Shown here: positions 38,947-47,723 of the stretch, one piece after another
Layout of the letters: each line of letters starts with the position of its first letter
How positions within the stretch are numbered: the first letter of the stretch is position 1
Assembly (NCBI GenBank): GCA_007693585.1
Contig: REDH01000056.1
Span: 31,471-95,470 of the forward strand
DNA: 64,000 bases
Reading direction: 5' to 3'
From: Deltaproteobacteria bacterium
GTDB taxonomy: Bacteria > Myxococcota_A > Bradymonadia > REDH01
The notes under the pieces: model-generated
Seen by the model: only the letters and a program-made list of their open reading frames with translations
Databases searched by the model: none
Told to the model about the DNA's origin: nothing
Program-made: the position numbers and the translations under genes

Positions 38947-40242
38947 TCAGACCGCGCGGTCGAGCCGTACGCCCATCATCATGGCCGCCGTTCCCGGGTG
39001 CAGGTCCACGAGGGCGACGCGGCGGGGTGCGAGGCCGGCCTTCATCAGCGCGGCGATGTCGGACGCGCCGGCCCGCGGTGCAGGCGCGAGGTAGAGGAGC
39101 GTGCGCCCGGTGAGCGCGGCGAGCTGCGCCATGGCGCTGTCCCCGAGCGAGCGGCGCATCGGGTTGACGAGCACGGTGTGGAAGCGTGCGCCATCCCGCA
39201 CGAGGCGTGGCGCGACGGTCTCGATCCGGCCACCGCGCACGTCCACGTTCTCCAGTCCCTGTTCGAGGCAGGCCCGTCGGGCCGCGAGCACGGCAGCGTG
39301 GTGCCGGTCCACGGCGACCACGCGTCCGAAAAGCGACGCGAGGGCGACCAGCAGACCACCCGCGCCACAGGTGGCGTCGAGAAGGGACGCTCCGCCGTCC
39401 GCGAGGACGTCGAGCACCCAGCGGTGGAGCCCGATCGCGCACGCCGGGGTCGCGTGCTGCCACACCCCGGGCGCGGGCGGGAGGTGGACCTCCCCGATCG
39501 CCGATGGTGCGGGCCATCGGCCCGCTCTCACCGTGACGGGCGACCGGGGGCCGTCCTGCACGGCCACCGCCGAGACCACGCGGGGGACGAGGAACGGGTC
39601 CCGTTCCCCTGGCCATGCCGGGTCGCCGCTGCGGACGATCATCCCGATCCCGTCCCTCCCCTCCTCAAGAGACACTTCACTTGAGGCTTCAGCATTCAAC
39701 ATACCGCAAAGACGGGCCACCTCGCCAATCGCGACCTTCAGCTTCCCGCGGACCGCAGCGCAGTGTCCCGTGGGTACCCAGTCGCGGTCGACGGTCCGGA
39801 AGCACGGCTGGACGTCCCCATCCGGCGTGCGGCGGAGCGTCCAGGTGGTGCGGTGCCGCAGGCCTTCGCGCGCGTCGGTGGCGATCCGCTCGATGTTCTC
39901 CGCCGGCCAGCGCAGGCCTGCGTGCCGCTCCAGGATCTCCTGCAGTGTCCTAGCCTTGGAATCGACTTCCGCGACTCGCTCGAGGTGCAGCAGCGCGCAA
40001 CCGGCGCACTGAGCGGCGACGGGGCATCCGGGCGCGATCCGGTGTCTGGAGGGGTCGAGGATGTCGGTGGCGTGCCAGCGCGCCGGACCGGGAATGTCGA
40101 GCCGACGCACGTGCGCGCGCTCGCCTGGGAGTACGCCGCTGGCGAGGAGGTGATCGTCGCGGTGTTCGATTCGGCAGAGGCAGGTACCGCGTCCGAAGAA
40201 GCGGAGGGCGAGCACGGTCAGGTGTTCGTGCGGGGGAGTCAT
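38947..40242 (-). CDS. TrmA/RlmD-like methyltransferase family protein lacking the canonical catalytic motif
   Basis: TRAM-like N-terminus, CPVAAQCAGCALLHL Fe-S-type cysteines, SLLDATCGAGGLLVALAS SAM motif; NPMR and YLAPAP replace DPxR and YxSCNP. Confidence 0.75.
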   Translation of the reverse strand: MTPPHEHLTVLALRFFGRGTCLCRIEHRDDHLLASGVLPGERAHVRRLDIPGPARWHATDILDPSRHRIAPGCPVAAQCAGCALLHLERVAEVDSKARTLQEILERHAGLRWPAENIERIATDAREGLRHRTTWTLRRTPDGDVQPCFRTVDRDWVPTGHCAAVRGKLKVAIGEVARLCGMLNAEASSEVSLEEGRDGIGMIVRSGDPAWPGERDPFLVPRVVSAVAVQDGPRSPVTVRAGRWPAPSAIGEVHLPPAPGVWQHATPACAIGLHRWVLDVLADGGASLLDATCGAGGLLVALASLFGRVVAVDRHHAAVLAARRACLEQGLENVDVRGGRIETVAPRLVRDGARFHTVLVNPMRRSLGDSAMAQLAALTGRTLLYLAPAPRAGASDIAALMKAGLAPRRVALVDLHPGTAAMMMGVRLDRAV

Positions 40243-40261
40243 GGCCGAGGTGGGGAACGGT

Positions 40262-41431
40262 TCAGAATGCCTCGCGGACGTTCACGTAGAGTCCGACGTC
40301 GCCATCGCTGGAGACTCCGAGATCGAGGCGGAGGTTGAGATTGTCCTCGGGCTGGAGGGCGAAGCGAAGCCCGATGCCGCCTGCGGTCTTGAGTCGGTCG
40401 AGGGTGAAGCCGTCGAGGCGTCGCGCGACGTCTCCGGTGGCGCCGAAGACGGTGCCCCCGAAGCGCCAGGCGATGGGGAAGCGCCAGGCGGCCTGGGTGA
40501 CGAGGTACTGTCGGTCGCGGTAGCGTCCGAGGAGGAAGCCGCGCAGGCGGAGGCCGCCACCGAGCAGGGGGTGGTGGAAGTAGGGGACGTCGCCGCCGGT
40601 GCTCTCGCCGTAGAGCTGGAATGCGAGCACGTGGTCGCGTCCGAGGGGGTGGTAGGCGCGCGCGTCGAGGGTGAACCGGGTGTAGGCCCAGGAGGAGCCG
40701 AGGGCGGGCTGGTAGAGGAGGAGGCCGGCGTAGACGTGGGCGCCCCGGGTGGGACCGGCGGGGAAGTCGCGGGTGTCCCAGAGCAGCGCGGGTCCGGCGC
40801 CGATGGAGGCGCCGGTCTCGGTGCCGGGGACGGCGGCGGTGTCGAGGAGTCCGCCCTCTTCGGCCTCGTCGAGGCGGTGGGTGTAGAGGTCGGTGAGCAG
40901 CCCGGCGTATAGTCCGGGCCGGAGCTGCCACGCGCCGAGGGTGCGGGCCTGCAGGGAGGTGGTGATGTAGACCTCCTCGGCGCTGGCGGGGGTATCGTTG
41001 CCGATGCCGTAGAAGCGGTCGGGGAAGATGAAGAAGTAGACCTCGGAGCTCAGGTAGAGGCGGTCGCGGGCGAGGTAGACCTCGGGGAGCACGCCGATGA
41101 TGGTCTGCCGGAGTTGGGTGTAGTTGGCGGTGGCGGCCACCTGGGAGAGGCGGCTGTCCGGGCCGGCGGCGGCGGGCCGGAAGAAGACGGCGCCGGCGAT
41201 GCCGCCGCCGAAGCGGGTTTCGGGTGCGTAGAAGGCGCTGGGGAGCACGATCCAGCCGAAGCGGCGGGTGTCGTCGGGCTCGTGGCGGTCCGGGTCCGTG
41301 GGGGGATCGGGGGGGATGTGTCGCGCGTCGCGGGGCAGCTCGGTGGCGAGGACGGCCCCGGGGTGGGGAATCGTGAGCAGGGTGCCCAGGGCCAGGAGGA
41401 GTAGCCCGATGGCGGGGCGGGCTGTGCTCAC
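40262..41431 (-). CDS. Omp85/BamA-like surface-antigen beta-barrel protein
   Basis: Repeated amphipathic beta-strands, LLGGGLRLRGFLLGRYRDRQYLVTQAAWRFPI (Omp85 LRGF motif), GLRFALQPEDNLNLRLDLGVSSDGDVGLYVNVREAF; GTG start overlapping the upstream stop. Confidence 0.75.
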   Translation of the reverse strand: MSTARPAIGLLLLALGTLLTIPHPGAVLATELPRDARHIPPDPPTDPDRHEPDDTRRFGWIVLPSAFYAPETRFGGGIAGAVFFRPAAAGPDSRLSQVAATANYTQLRQTIIGVLPEVYLARDRLYLSSEVYFFIFPDRFYGIGNDTPASAEEVYITTSLQARTLGAWQLRPGLYAGLLTDLYTHRLDEAEEGGLLDTAAVPGTETGASIGAGPALLWDTRDFPAGPTRGAHVYAGLLLYQPALGSSWAYTRFTLDARAYHPLGRDHVLAFQLYGESTGGDVPYFHHPLLGGGLRLRGFLLGRYRDRQYLVTQAAWRFPIAWRFGGTVFGATGDVARRLDGFTLDRLKTAGGIGLRFALQPEDNLNLRLDLGVSSDGDVGLYVNVREAF

Positions 41432-44136
41432 GCATCCACTCCGAACTTCTTGAGCCGGCGCAGGAGCTTTCCGCGCGACATTCCGAGCTTGCGCGCGGCC
41501 CGGCTCTTGTTGCCCTCGACGGCGGCGAGGGCGGCGACGAGCCGTTCCCGCTCGGATTCCTCCGCTGGCGACAGTTCGGCGGTGTCCTCCTCGGGGTCCG
41601 GGTGGTCGGCGTCGGTGGGCAGCTCGAGGTCGTCGAGGGAGAGCCTCGGCCCGTCGCTTCGGAGGGTGGCGGCGCGAACGATGGCGTCGAGGTCGTGGAA
41701 GTTGCCGGGAAGATCGAGCTGAACGAGTTGTCGGAGTGCCTGCTCCTCGAATCCTTCGATGACCTTGTCGTACCGCATCGCGTGGCGGTGGAGGAAGAGC
41801 TCGGCGAAGCGCCGGATATCGCCGGTTCGTTCGCGCAGGGGGGTGAGGGAGAGGCGGCGCGGGCCACAGAGCTCGACGAGTGCGGGGGGCAGGTGTGCGT
41901 CGACGTCTTCCTCGGGGCCAGCGTATCGGAAGGCGAAGAAGAGGCGGACGTCCTGCTCGCGGGCGGCGGCGGCGAGGCGTTGCACGAGCCTGGGCTCGAG
42001 TTCCTGCGCGGTCTTGACGAGGAGGGCTCCTCCGCGGGCGGCCTCCACGGCACCGCTCTCCTCGCCCTCCGGATCGCCGAGCAGGTCGATCTCCAGGAGG
42101 GTCGGGGGGAGGAGTGCGGCGTCCACGGTGAGGAAGCGTCCGCGATCGCCGTGCTGCAGCCACCAGATGGCGCGGGCCATGAACTCCTTTCCGCCGCCGG
42201 CCTCACCGATGACGAGGGTCGGGCCCGTATCCTCCACGAAGCGTTGGAGGGCATCGCGTTCGTGTCCGGCGAGGGCGACCTCGTCGTCGACGGGCCAGGC
42301 GCGCTCCACCTGTGCCTCGAGCCTCGCCCGCCAGGGGTCCTCGGGGACCTGGCCGGCGGGAGTCGGGGTGGCGGAGGCTGGAACGGCGGTGGGAGCAGCG
42401 ACCGCAGTGGGTGCGGGGCGTGCGTCGTCGACCCTGGTGCGGCGCGCGGGGGGCGCTCGGCGGGCCCCCTCGGCGAGGGTGTCGATGCGGGAGAGCGCGA
42501 GGACCCCGGCCTCCTGTTCGGTGCGCGAGACCGGCGCGGCGGCGGCGAGGCTGGCGAGCGCGTCCACGTCGGGGGTCGGGGGGGCGTCGCGCTCGTCGTG
42601 GGTGAGCACGAGCACGAGCTGCAGGGGGCGGGAGGGGTCGCGTTGCAGGGGGATCATGGCCACGATGCCGGTGTGGCGGGCGAGCCCATCGAAGGGGCTG
42701 TCGTCGGTGTCGACGGTGGCGGGTGCCGGGAAGATGCCGCCTTCGGCCATGAGGATGCCGAGTGCAGCGCCCCATGCGTCCGGGGCGCGCTGGAGCTGGA
42801 TGTGTCGCGAGCCATCTCCGAGGGGGACCGAGAGTCCGAGCCGCAACCAGCTCCCGTCCGCGCCGATCGCGATCCATCCGGTGGAGCCGGGGAGCTGCTG
42901 CTCGGCGTCCTCGATGAGGGAGCGGAGGGGTGAGGCTTCGCGGACGGCGGGTTCGACGGCGAAGCGCGAGGCGACGGCGGGCACGCCCTCGGCGAGGTCT
43001 GCGAGCCAGAGCACGCCGACGCCGGCGGCGAGAAGGGCCCATGCGTTGACAGCGACCGGGACATCCTGTCCGAGGGCGGGCCACAGTGCGGTGCCGGCCA
43101 CTGCGGTGCCGAGCCAGGCGAGGACGAGTAGCCAGGCCGGTCGGCCGTCTCGACCCAGGCCGTGCAGGGCGAGATCGACGACGTGGAGCACGCCGGCCAT
43201 GCCGAGGAGGACGGCGAGGCCCTGGCGCAGGCTGTCGGCTCGGGTTCCGGCGTCGCCCAGCGCACCGAGGAGGACGGCCCACGCGAGGAGCAGTACGGTG
43301 AGTCCGGGTGCGAGCAGCAGGAGTCGCCGTCCGAGGCTGGGTGGGGCGCCGCGCTGGCGGAGGTGCTGATAGACGGCGGCGCCCTTCCACAGCACGAGGA
43401 GCGCGGCGGCGTGCAGAGCCCAGCGCAGGGAGAGGGCGGGCTCGACGGCGAGCACGCCGAGGGCGGCGATGGCGAGGCCTCCGGTGGCCGCCGCCCAGAG
43501 GGGAGCGCGCCTCCCCCGCTCCCCGGCGGAGAGCGACTCGGTGCGGAGCAGGAGCAGCGCGCACAGGCCGATCAGGCCGAAGGCGAGCAGGAGGATGGAG
43601 GGGAGCACGACCCGTTCCCGGCGGAGCTGCACGCGTCCCTCGAGTTCGGTCGCGAGGGAGACCTCGGCCCAGAATCCGGTGGCCTGGAGATCGGGCATGG
43701 CCGCGAGGACCTCCTCGACGGTCCAGTCCACGGCGCCCTCGAGGCCCATCGGGCGGTGGAGGCGCACCACTTCGGTCGGCGGGCGGTCGGCGAGCGCCTG
43801 CCGCAGGTCCTCGCCGGCGCGCACGAGTCGTGCGGGCTGCTCGATGCCGAAGCGGGCGCGCAGCCGGTCTCCCCGGGTAGCGGCGAGCACGGCGGCCAGC
43901 TCGTCCAGGGTGGCGACCTCGCTCCCTTCGATGGCGAGCAGCCGGTCTCCGGCGCCCACGGGCGCCGTGGCGGGGACGGGGCTGTCCGGTCGAATCTGCA
44001 GGCCCCGGTCGAACACGAACCCGCTGATCGAGGTGCTCTGCGCACCGAGGAGCTGCACCATGGCGAGGAGCAGGTAGAGCCCCAGGATCGTCACTGGAGC
44101 GAGGACATCGACTGTGCTGCGGGCGCTACCATGCAT
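41428..44136 (-). CDS. PDZ / multi-TM / NtrC-like AAA (degenerate) / Fis-type HTH regulator
   Basis: PDZ-like GAGDRLLAIEGSEVATLDELAAVLAA; several TM helices; VIGEAGGGKEFMARAIW; ERERLVAALAAVEGNKSRAARKLGMSRGKLLRRLKKFGVDA. Confidence 0.75.
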   Translation of the reverse strand: MHGSARSTVDVLAPVTILGLYLLLAMVQLLGAQSTSISGFVFDRGLQIRPDSPVPATAPVGAGDRLLAIEGSEVATLDELAAVLAATRGDRLRARFGIEQPARLVRAGEDLRQALADRPPTEVVRLHRPMGLEGAVDWTVEEVLAAMPDLQATGFWAEVSLATELEGRVQLRRERVVLPSILLLAFGLIGLCALLLLRTESLSAGERGRRAPLWAAATGGLAIAALGVLAVEPALSLRWALHAAALLVLWKGAAVYQHLRQRGAPPSLGRRLLLLAPGLTVLLLAWAVLLGALGDAGTRADSLRQGLAVLLGMAGVLHVVDLALHGLGRDGRPAWLLVLAWLGTAVAGTALWPALGQDVPVAVNAWALLAAGVGVLWLADLAEGVPAVASRFAVEPAVREASPLRSLIEDAEQQLPGSTGWIAIGADGSWLRLGLSVPLGDGSRHIQLQRAPDAWGAALGILMAEGGIFPAPATVDTDDSPFDGLARHTGIVAMIPLQRDPSRPLQLVLVLTHDERDAPPTPDVDALASLAAAAPVSRTEQEAGVLALSRIDTLAEGARRAPPARRTRVDDARPAPTAVAAPTAVPASATPTPAGQVPEDPWRARLEAQVERAWPVDDEVALAGHERDALQRFVEDTGPTLVIGEAGGGKEFMARAIWWLQHGDRGRFLTVDAALLPPTLLEIDLLGDPEGEESGAVEAARGGALLVKTAQELEPRLVQRLAAAAREQDVRLFFAFRYAGPEEDVDAHLPPALVELCGPRRLSLTPLRERTGDIRRFAELFLHRHAMRYDKVIEGFEEQALRQLVQLDLPGNFHDLDAIVRAATLRSDGPRLSLDDLELPTDADHPDPEEDTAELSPAEESERERLVAALAAVEGNKSRAARKLGMSRGKLLRRLKKFGVDA

Positions 44137-44317
44137 CGCGACTCCAGGGGACCACGGCCGGCCGGAGTCTGCCCCGTTCCACGGTCGCGGGTCAATCCGC
44201 AACGCGTCGACGCGCCCGCGCCGTGTTCTTGATCCGCGGCAGCGCCGGCCCCACCGTTGCGCTGCCGGCGTGCGGGAATGCAGTCGCCGGTGCCCGTCCA
44301 CCCCGTCCAGGCCCGTC

Positions 44318-46030
44318 GTGCTCCGAACCTCCTCGGGCGCCCTGCTCGCGTCGTCGTTGCTCGTGCTGGTGTTGGGTCCCGGACCGTCCGCGAGCGCTTT
44401 CGGTGCGCCGTCCGGCGGCGACGAATCTTCCGGTCGCGAGAGCGTCGTGGAGGAGCGCGGGGATGCGCCCCCGTCGATCGCCCTCCCCCGGCCCCGGGAC
44501 CTCCCGGTGCCCCAGATCCTCGATCCGGAGCGCACTCTCCCGGGGAGTGTCTCTTTCGGCTTCACCCATGCGGGTGCGTTGCGGGACGGCGTGACCTTAC
44601 CGCTGGAGGGCCCCCACCACTTCGTGCTTTCGGTCCATCGCACGAGGGACACGAACCACGGCAGTCGCGCTCTCGTGGCGTTGCTGCTGGAGGCGGCGGA
44701 GCGAACGGCGGGGGTGCACGGTGACGTTCGCGTGGGTGTGGGCAACCTCAGTGCGCCCGGCGGCGGTCGGTTTCGCTGGAGTCGCTCGCACCAGAACGGA
44801 CGGGACGCCGACATCGCCTTCATCCTGACGGATCAGCGAGGGCGCGTGGTCGAGCCCAACACGCTGGTCCATGTGCACGCGGACGGGCGCGTTCGTTCGG
44901 ATCCGTCGCTGCGGTTCGACGTTGCGCGGAACTGGACGCTGGTCGCCTCCCTGCTGGAGGCCGAGCACGGCGACCGGGTGCAGTGGATCTTCGTCCATGC
45001 CGCGTTGCGGGAGGCGCTGCTGGCGCACGCCGAGCGCGTTGGCGCACCGGTGGAGCTTCGGGAGCGCGCGGCCCAGGTGTTGCATCAGCCAGGAGACTCG
45101 GCTCCGCACGACGACCATTTTCACCTGCGCCTGTTCTGTGATCCACGAGATGCACTCGAGGGTTGTGTGAACTGGGGCCCAGTCCGCCCGTGGGCCCCGT
45201 TGATGGAGGAGGCCCGGACGCTGCGCGTGGAGCGGCTGCTGGACGCGGTGGTCACGGGCCCCCGGGGCCACGCGGCGGAGGCCCTGGACTTCATCGAGCG
45301 GCTGCATCCACGGCGGCAGTCTCCGCGGATCGCGAGTCGGCTTGCGGGGCTGCCCACATCCACCCAGGTGCGGTTGATCCGGCTGGTCGAGGACCTGGAC
45401 TACGCGGCCGCAGGACGGCCGTTGCTGGATGCACTGCTGAGGGGCGAGTTGCGGGAGCGGGAGGCCCGGCAGGCGGCCGTACGCGCGATCGGGGGCATCG
45501 TGGCAGGCGAGGCTGCGGACGAGCTGGCGGCGTGGGCATTCGGCGACGGAGGGCGCACGGCATCCACCCGCATGACGGTGGCGGCCGCCCTCCGGCGCAT
45601 CCCGCCGGATGAGTCCACGCCTCTGCTGGTGGGAGCGCTGTCGTCCGCGGAGGACGAAGAGGAGGTGCGGGCCCTATCCGCCGTGCTCGCGCGAGCGACC
45701 GGCCGGGAGCCTCCGGATGGGGAGGAGAAGGTCGCGTGGTGGGCGTCCTGGTGCGAGCGGGCGTGCACGGCCACCCGGGAGGAGTGGCTGCAGGACGCCT
45801 TTCGGGAGGAGGGAATTGTGGGGGACGGGACGGACTGGCCGTCCCGGGAGGCAGCGCTTGCGCTGATCGGGGCGCTCTCGGACCCGCGGGACGCGCTGGC
45901 GTGGAATGCGGACCGGGTTCTCGGCCAGTGGCTCGAGGTGTGGAGCCCGGTGGATGGCTGGAGCGCCACGCGTCGACGGGCGTGGTGGTCGCGGCACCTC
46001 GACGACCGATGGCCGGAGGGCAGCCGGTGA
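44318..46030 (+). CDS. MepA-like (peptidase M74) murein endopeptidase with HEAT-like C-terminal extension
   Basis: SRSHQNGRDADIAFI and PHDDHFHLRLFCDP zinc motifs; C-terminal helical repeats; start approximate (GTG). Confidence 0.78.
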   Translation: MLRTSSGALLASSLLVLVLGPGPSASAFGAPSGGDESSGRESVVEERGDAPPSIALPRPRDLPVPQILDPERTLPGSVSFGFTHAGALRDGVTLPLEGPHHFVLSVHRTRDTNHGSRALVALLLEAAERTAGVHGDVRVGVGNLSAPGGGRFRWSRSHQNGRDADIAFILTDQRGRVVEPNTLVHVHADGRVRSDPSLRFDVARNWTLVASLLEAEHGDRVQWIFVHAALREALLAHAERVGAPVELRERAAQVLHQPGDSAPHDDHFHLRLFCDPRDALEGCVNWGPVRPWAPLMEEARTLRVERLLDAVVTGPRGHAAEALDFIERLHPRRQSPRIASRLAGLPTSTQVRLIRLVEDLDYAAAGRPLLDALLRGELREREARQAAVRAIGGIVAGEAADELAAWAFGDGGRTASTRMTVAAALRRIPPDESTPLLVGALSSAEDEEEVRALSAVLARATGREPPDGEEKVAWWASWCERACTATREEWLQDAFREEGIVGDGTDWPSREAALALIGALSDPRDALAWNADRVLGQWLEVWSPVDGWSATRRRAWWSRHLDDRWPEGSR

Positions 46031-46067
46031 GCGCCTGGCCCGGGCGGAGGCGGGCGAGAATTCGGCG

Positions 46068-46586
46068 TCAGGAGTCCAGGCCCTTCTTGTCCCGGATGCG
46101 CTGTATGACGCGCTCGTACTCGATGTCGAAGGCGGCGGAGCCGTCCTCGAGGTTCTTGAGCTTGGAGCGCACCTCGCGATCGAGCGCCTCCTCCTGATCC
46201 GCGGTGTGCTTCTTGATGATCGGGGTGATGCGGGCTCGCAGTTCCCTGTCCTCGCCGTAGATTTCGTCGATGTGCTGGGACTGCAGAAAGATCTCGATGA
46301 TCTGGGCCACGATGTACTCGATGGCGTCATCGCCGAGCTTGAACCCCTTCTCCTTGGCGAGGCGCCGTTTCATCTGGAAGTGGTTGCTGCGCCCATCATC
46401 TCCGGCGAGGTCCCTGGCTCGCTCGCCGAGCTGGCGGTCCATGCGGTTGTACTCCCGCAACACGCCGACGACATCGAGTTCGGCTTCCGGGCGGGCCTCG
46501 GGACTGAGTTCGATGAGTTCCGCCTTCAGAAGTGCGTCGATGATGTCGGTGGCGATGATTCCGTACTTACCACTGTAGAGGCGCAT
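46068..46586 (-). CDS. DUF507 family protein
   Basis: MRLYSGKYGIIATDIIDALLKAELIEL...DKKGLDS. Confidence 0.85.
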   Translation of the reverse strand: MRLYSGKYGIIATDIIDALLKAELIELSPEARPEAELDVVGVLREYNRMDRQLGERARDLAGDDGRSNHFQMKRRLAKEKGFKLGDDAIEYIVAQIIEIFLQSQHIDEIYGEDRELRARITPIIKKHTADQEEALDREVRSKLKNLEDGSAAFDIEYERVIQRIRDKKGLDS

Positions 46587-46626
46587 GTTGACTCCTGGCC
46601 GAGCGCTGGATCCGGCGGGAGTGCTA

Positions 46627-47127
46627 TCAACCGGTCGGGTTCGGCGCAACCGGATTGGTGGCGTGGGTCGATTCGCTGGGGATCCAGCCGAGGAGCAACG
46701 CATCCTCACCGTTGTCGGCGTAGTACTCCTTTCGGCGACCCACCGTGAAGAAGTCGAGGGAGCGATAGAGCTCGATCGCCGGGTCATTGGAGACGCGCAC
46801 CTCGAGCGTGACGAACGCGGCCTGGTCCCGAGCCGCTTCGTCGAGCACATGACGCACCATCGCTCGGCCGACGCCCTGGCGGCGCGCGGTGGGGTCAACG
46901 GCCACGTTCAGGATGTGAACCTCATCGGTGATGCGCCAGCGCACGAGGAATCCGATGACATCCTCGCCGTTGCGGGTCGCGACCAGGATGTCCGACACCG
47001 GGTTGTCGAACTCGGCGAGGAACGCGGTTTCGCTCCACGGATGGGGCTGGGACATGCGCTCGATGCGCAGCAGCGCGCTTCGCAGCTCATCGATCCGAAC
47101 GGGGCGGATGCGAACGGGCTCGCTCAC
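46627..47127 (-). CDS. rimI: Ribosomal-protein-alanine N-acetyltransferase RimI
   Basis: GNAT motifs HILNVAVDPTARRQGVGRAMVRHVLDEA...LEVRVSNDPAIELYRSLDFFTVGRRKEYY. Confidence 0.9.
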   Translation of the reverse strand: MSEPVRIRPVRIDELRSALLRIERMSQPHPWSETAFLAEFDNPVSDILVATRNGEDVIGFLVRWRITDEVHILNVAVDPTARRQGVGRAMVRHVLDEAARDQAAFVTLEVRVSNDPAIELYRSLDFFTVGRRKEYYADNGEDALLLGWIPSESTHATNPVAPNPTG

Positions 47128-47723
47128 GTGTTCTCGACCCCGGGCAGCAATCCGGCGATGCGCTTCCAGAGGAGGTCGCGGCCGTCACCGCTGAGCGAGG
47201 AGAAGAAGACCATGTCCCGGTCCGGGTCGGTTCCCAGGTCGCGGGCGATGGCGTGCCGGCGGTTGAAGAGGGCGTTTCGGGAGAGCTTGTCGCACTTCGT
47301 GACCACGAGGATGGGCTGGAGGTTGAACTGACCCGCTGCGTGCAGGAGCTGCAGGTCATCATCCTCGAATCCTCGCCGGACATCGACCAGGATGGCGATG
47401 GCGAGCAGGTTCTCCCGCCGCTCCAGATAGGTCTCGATCATGGCGCCCCAGTTCCGGCGCACATGCTCCGGAGCGCGCGCGAATCCGTAGCCGGGCAGGT
47501 CGCACAGCAGCAGCTGATCGTTGACGTTGAACCAGTTGAGAAGCTGCGTTCTCCCGGGGGTGTTGCTGACCCTCACGAGATTGCGACGCTGCATCAGGCA
47601 GTTCATCAGGGATGACTTGCCCACGTTGGAGCGCCCCGCGAACGCAACTTCCGGGAGGTCATCGGCGGGGAAGTCCGCCGGACGGACGCCACTCTTCACG
47701 AACGTGGCCGAGCGAATCTTCAT
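47124..47723 (-). CDS. engB: Ribosome biogenesis GTPase EngB/YsxC
   Basis: EVAFAGRSNVGKSSLMNCLMQRRNLVRVSNTPGRTQLLNWF...CDLPGYGFA...VTKCDKLS. Confidence 0.95.
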   Translation of the reverse strand: MKIRSATFVKSGVRPADFPADDLPEVAFAGRSNVGKSSLMNCLMQRRNLVRVSNTPGRTQLLNWFNVNDQLLLCDLPGYGFARAPEHVRRNWGAMIETYLERRENLLAIAILVDVRRGFEDDDLQLLHAAGQFNLQPILVVTKCDKLSRNALFNRRHAIARDLGTDPDRDMVFFSSLSGDGRDLLWKRIAGLLPGVENT

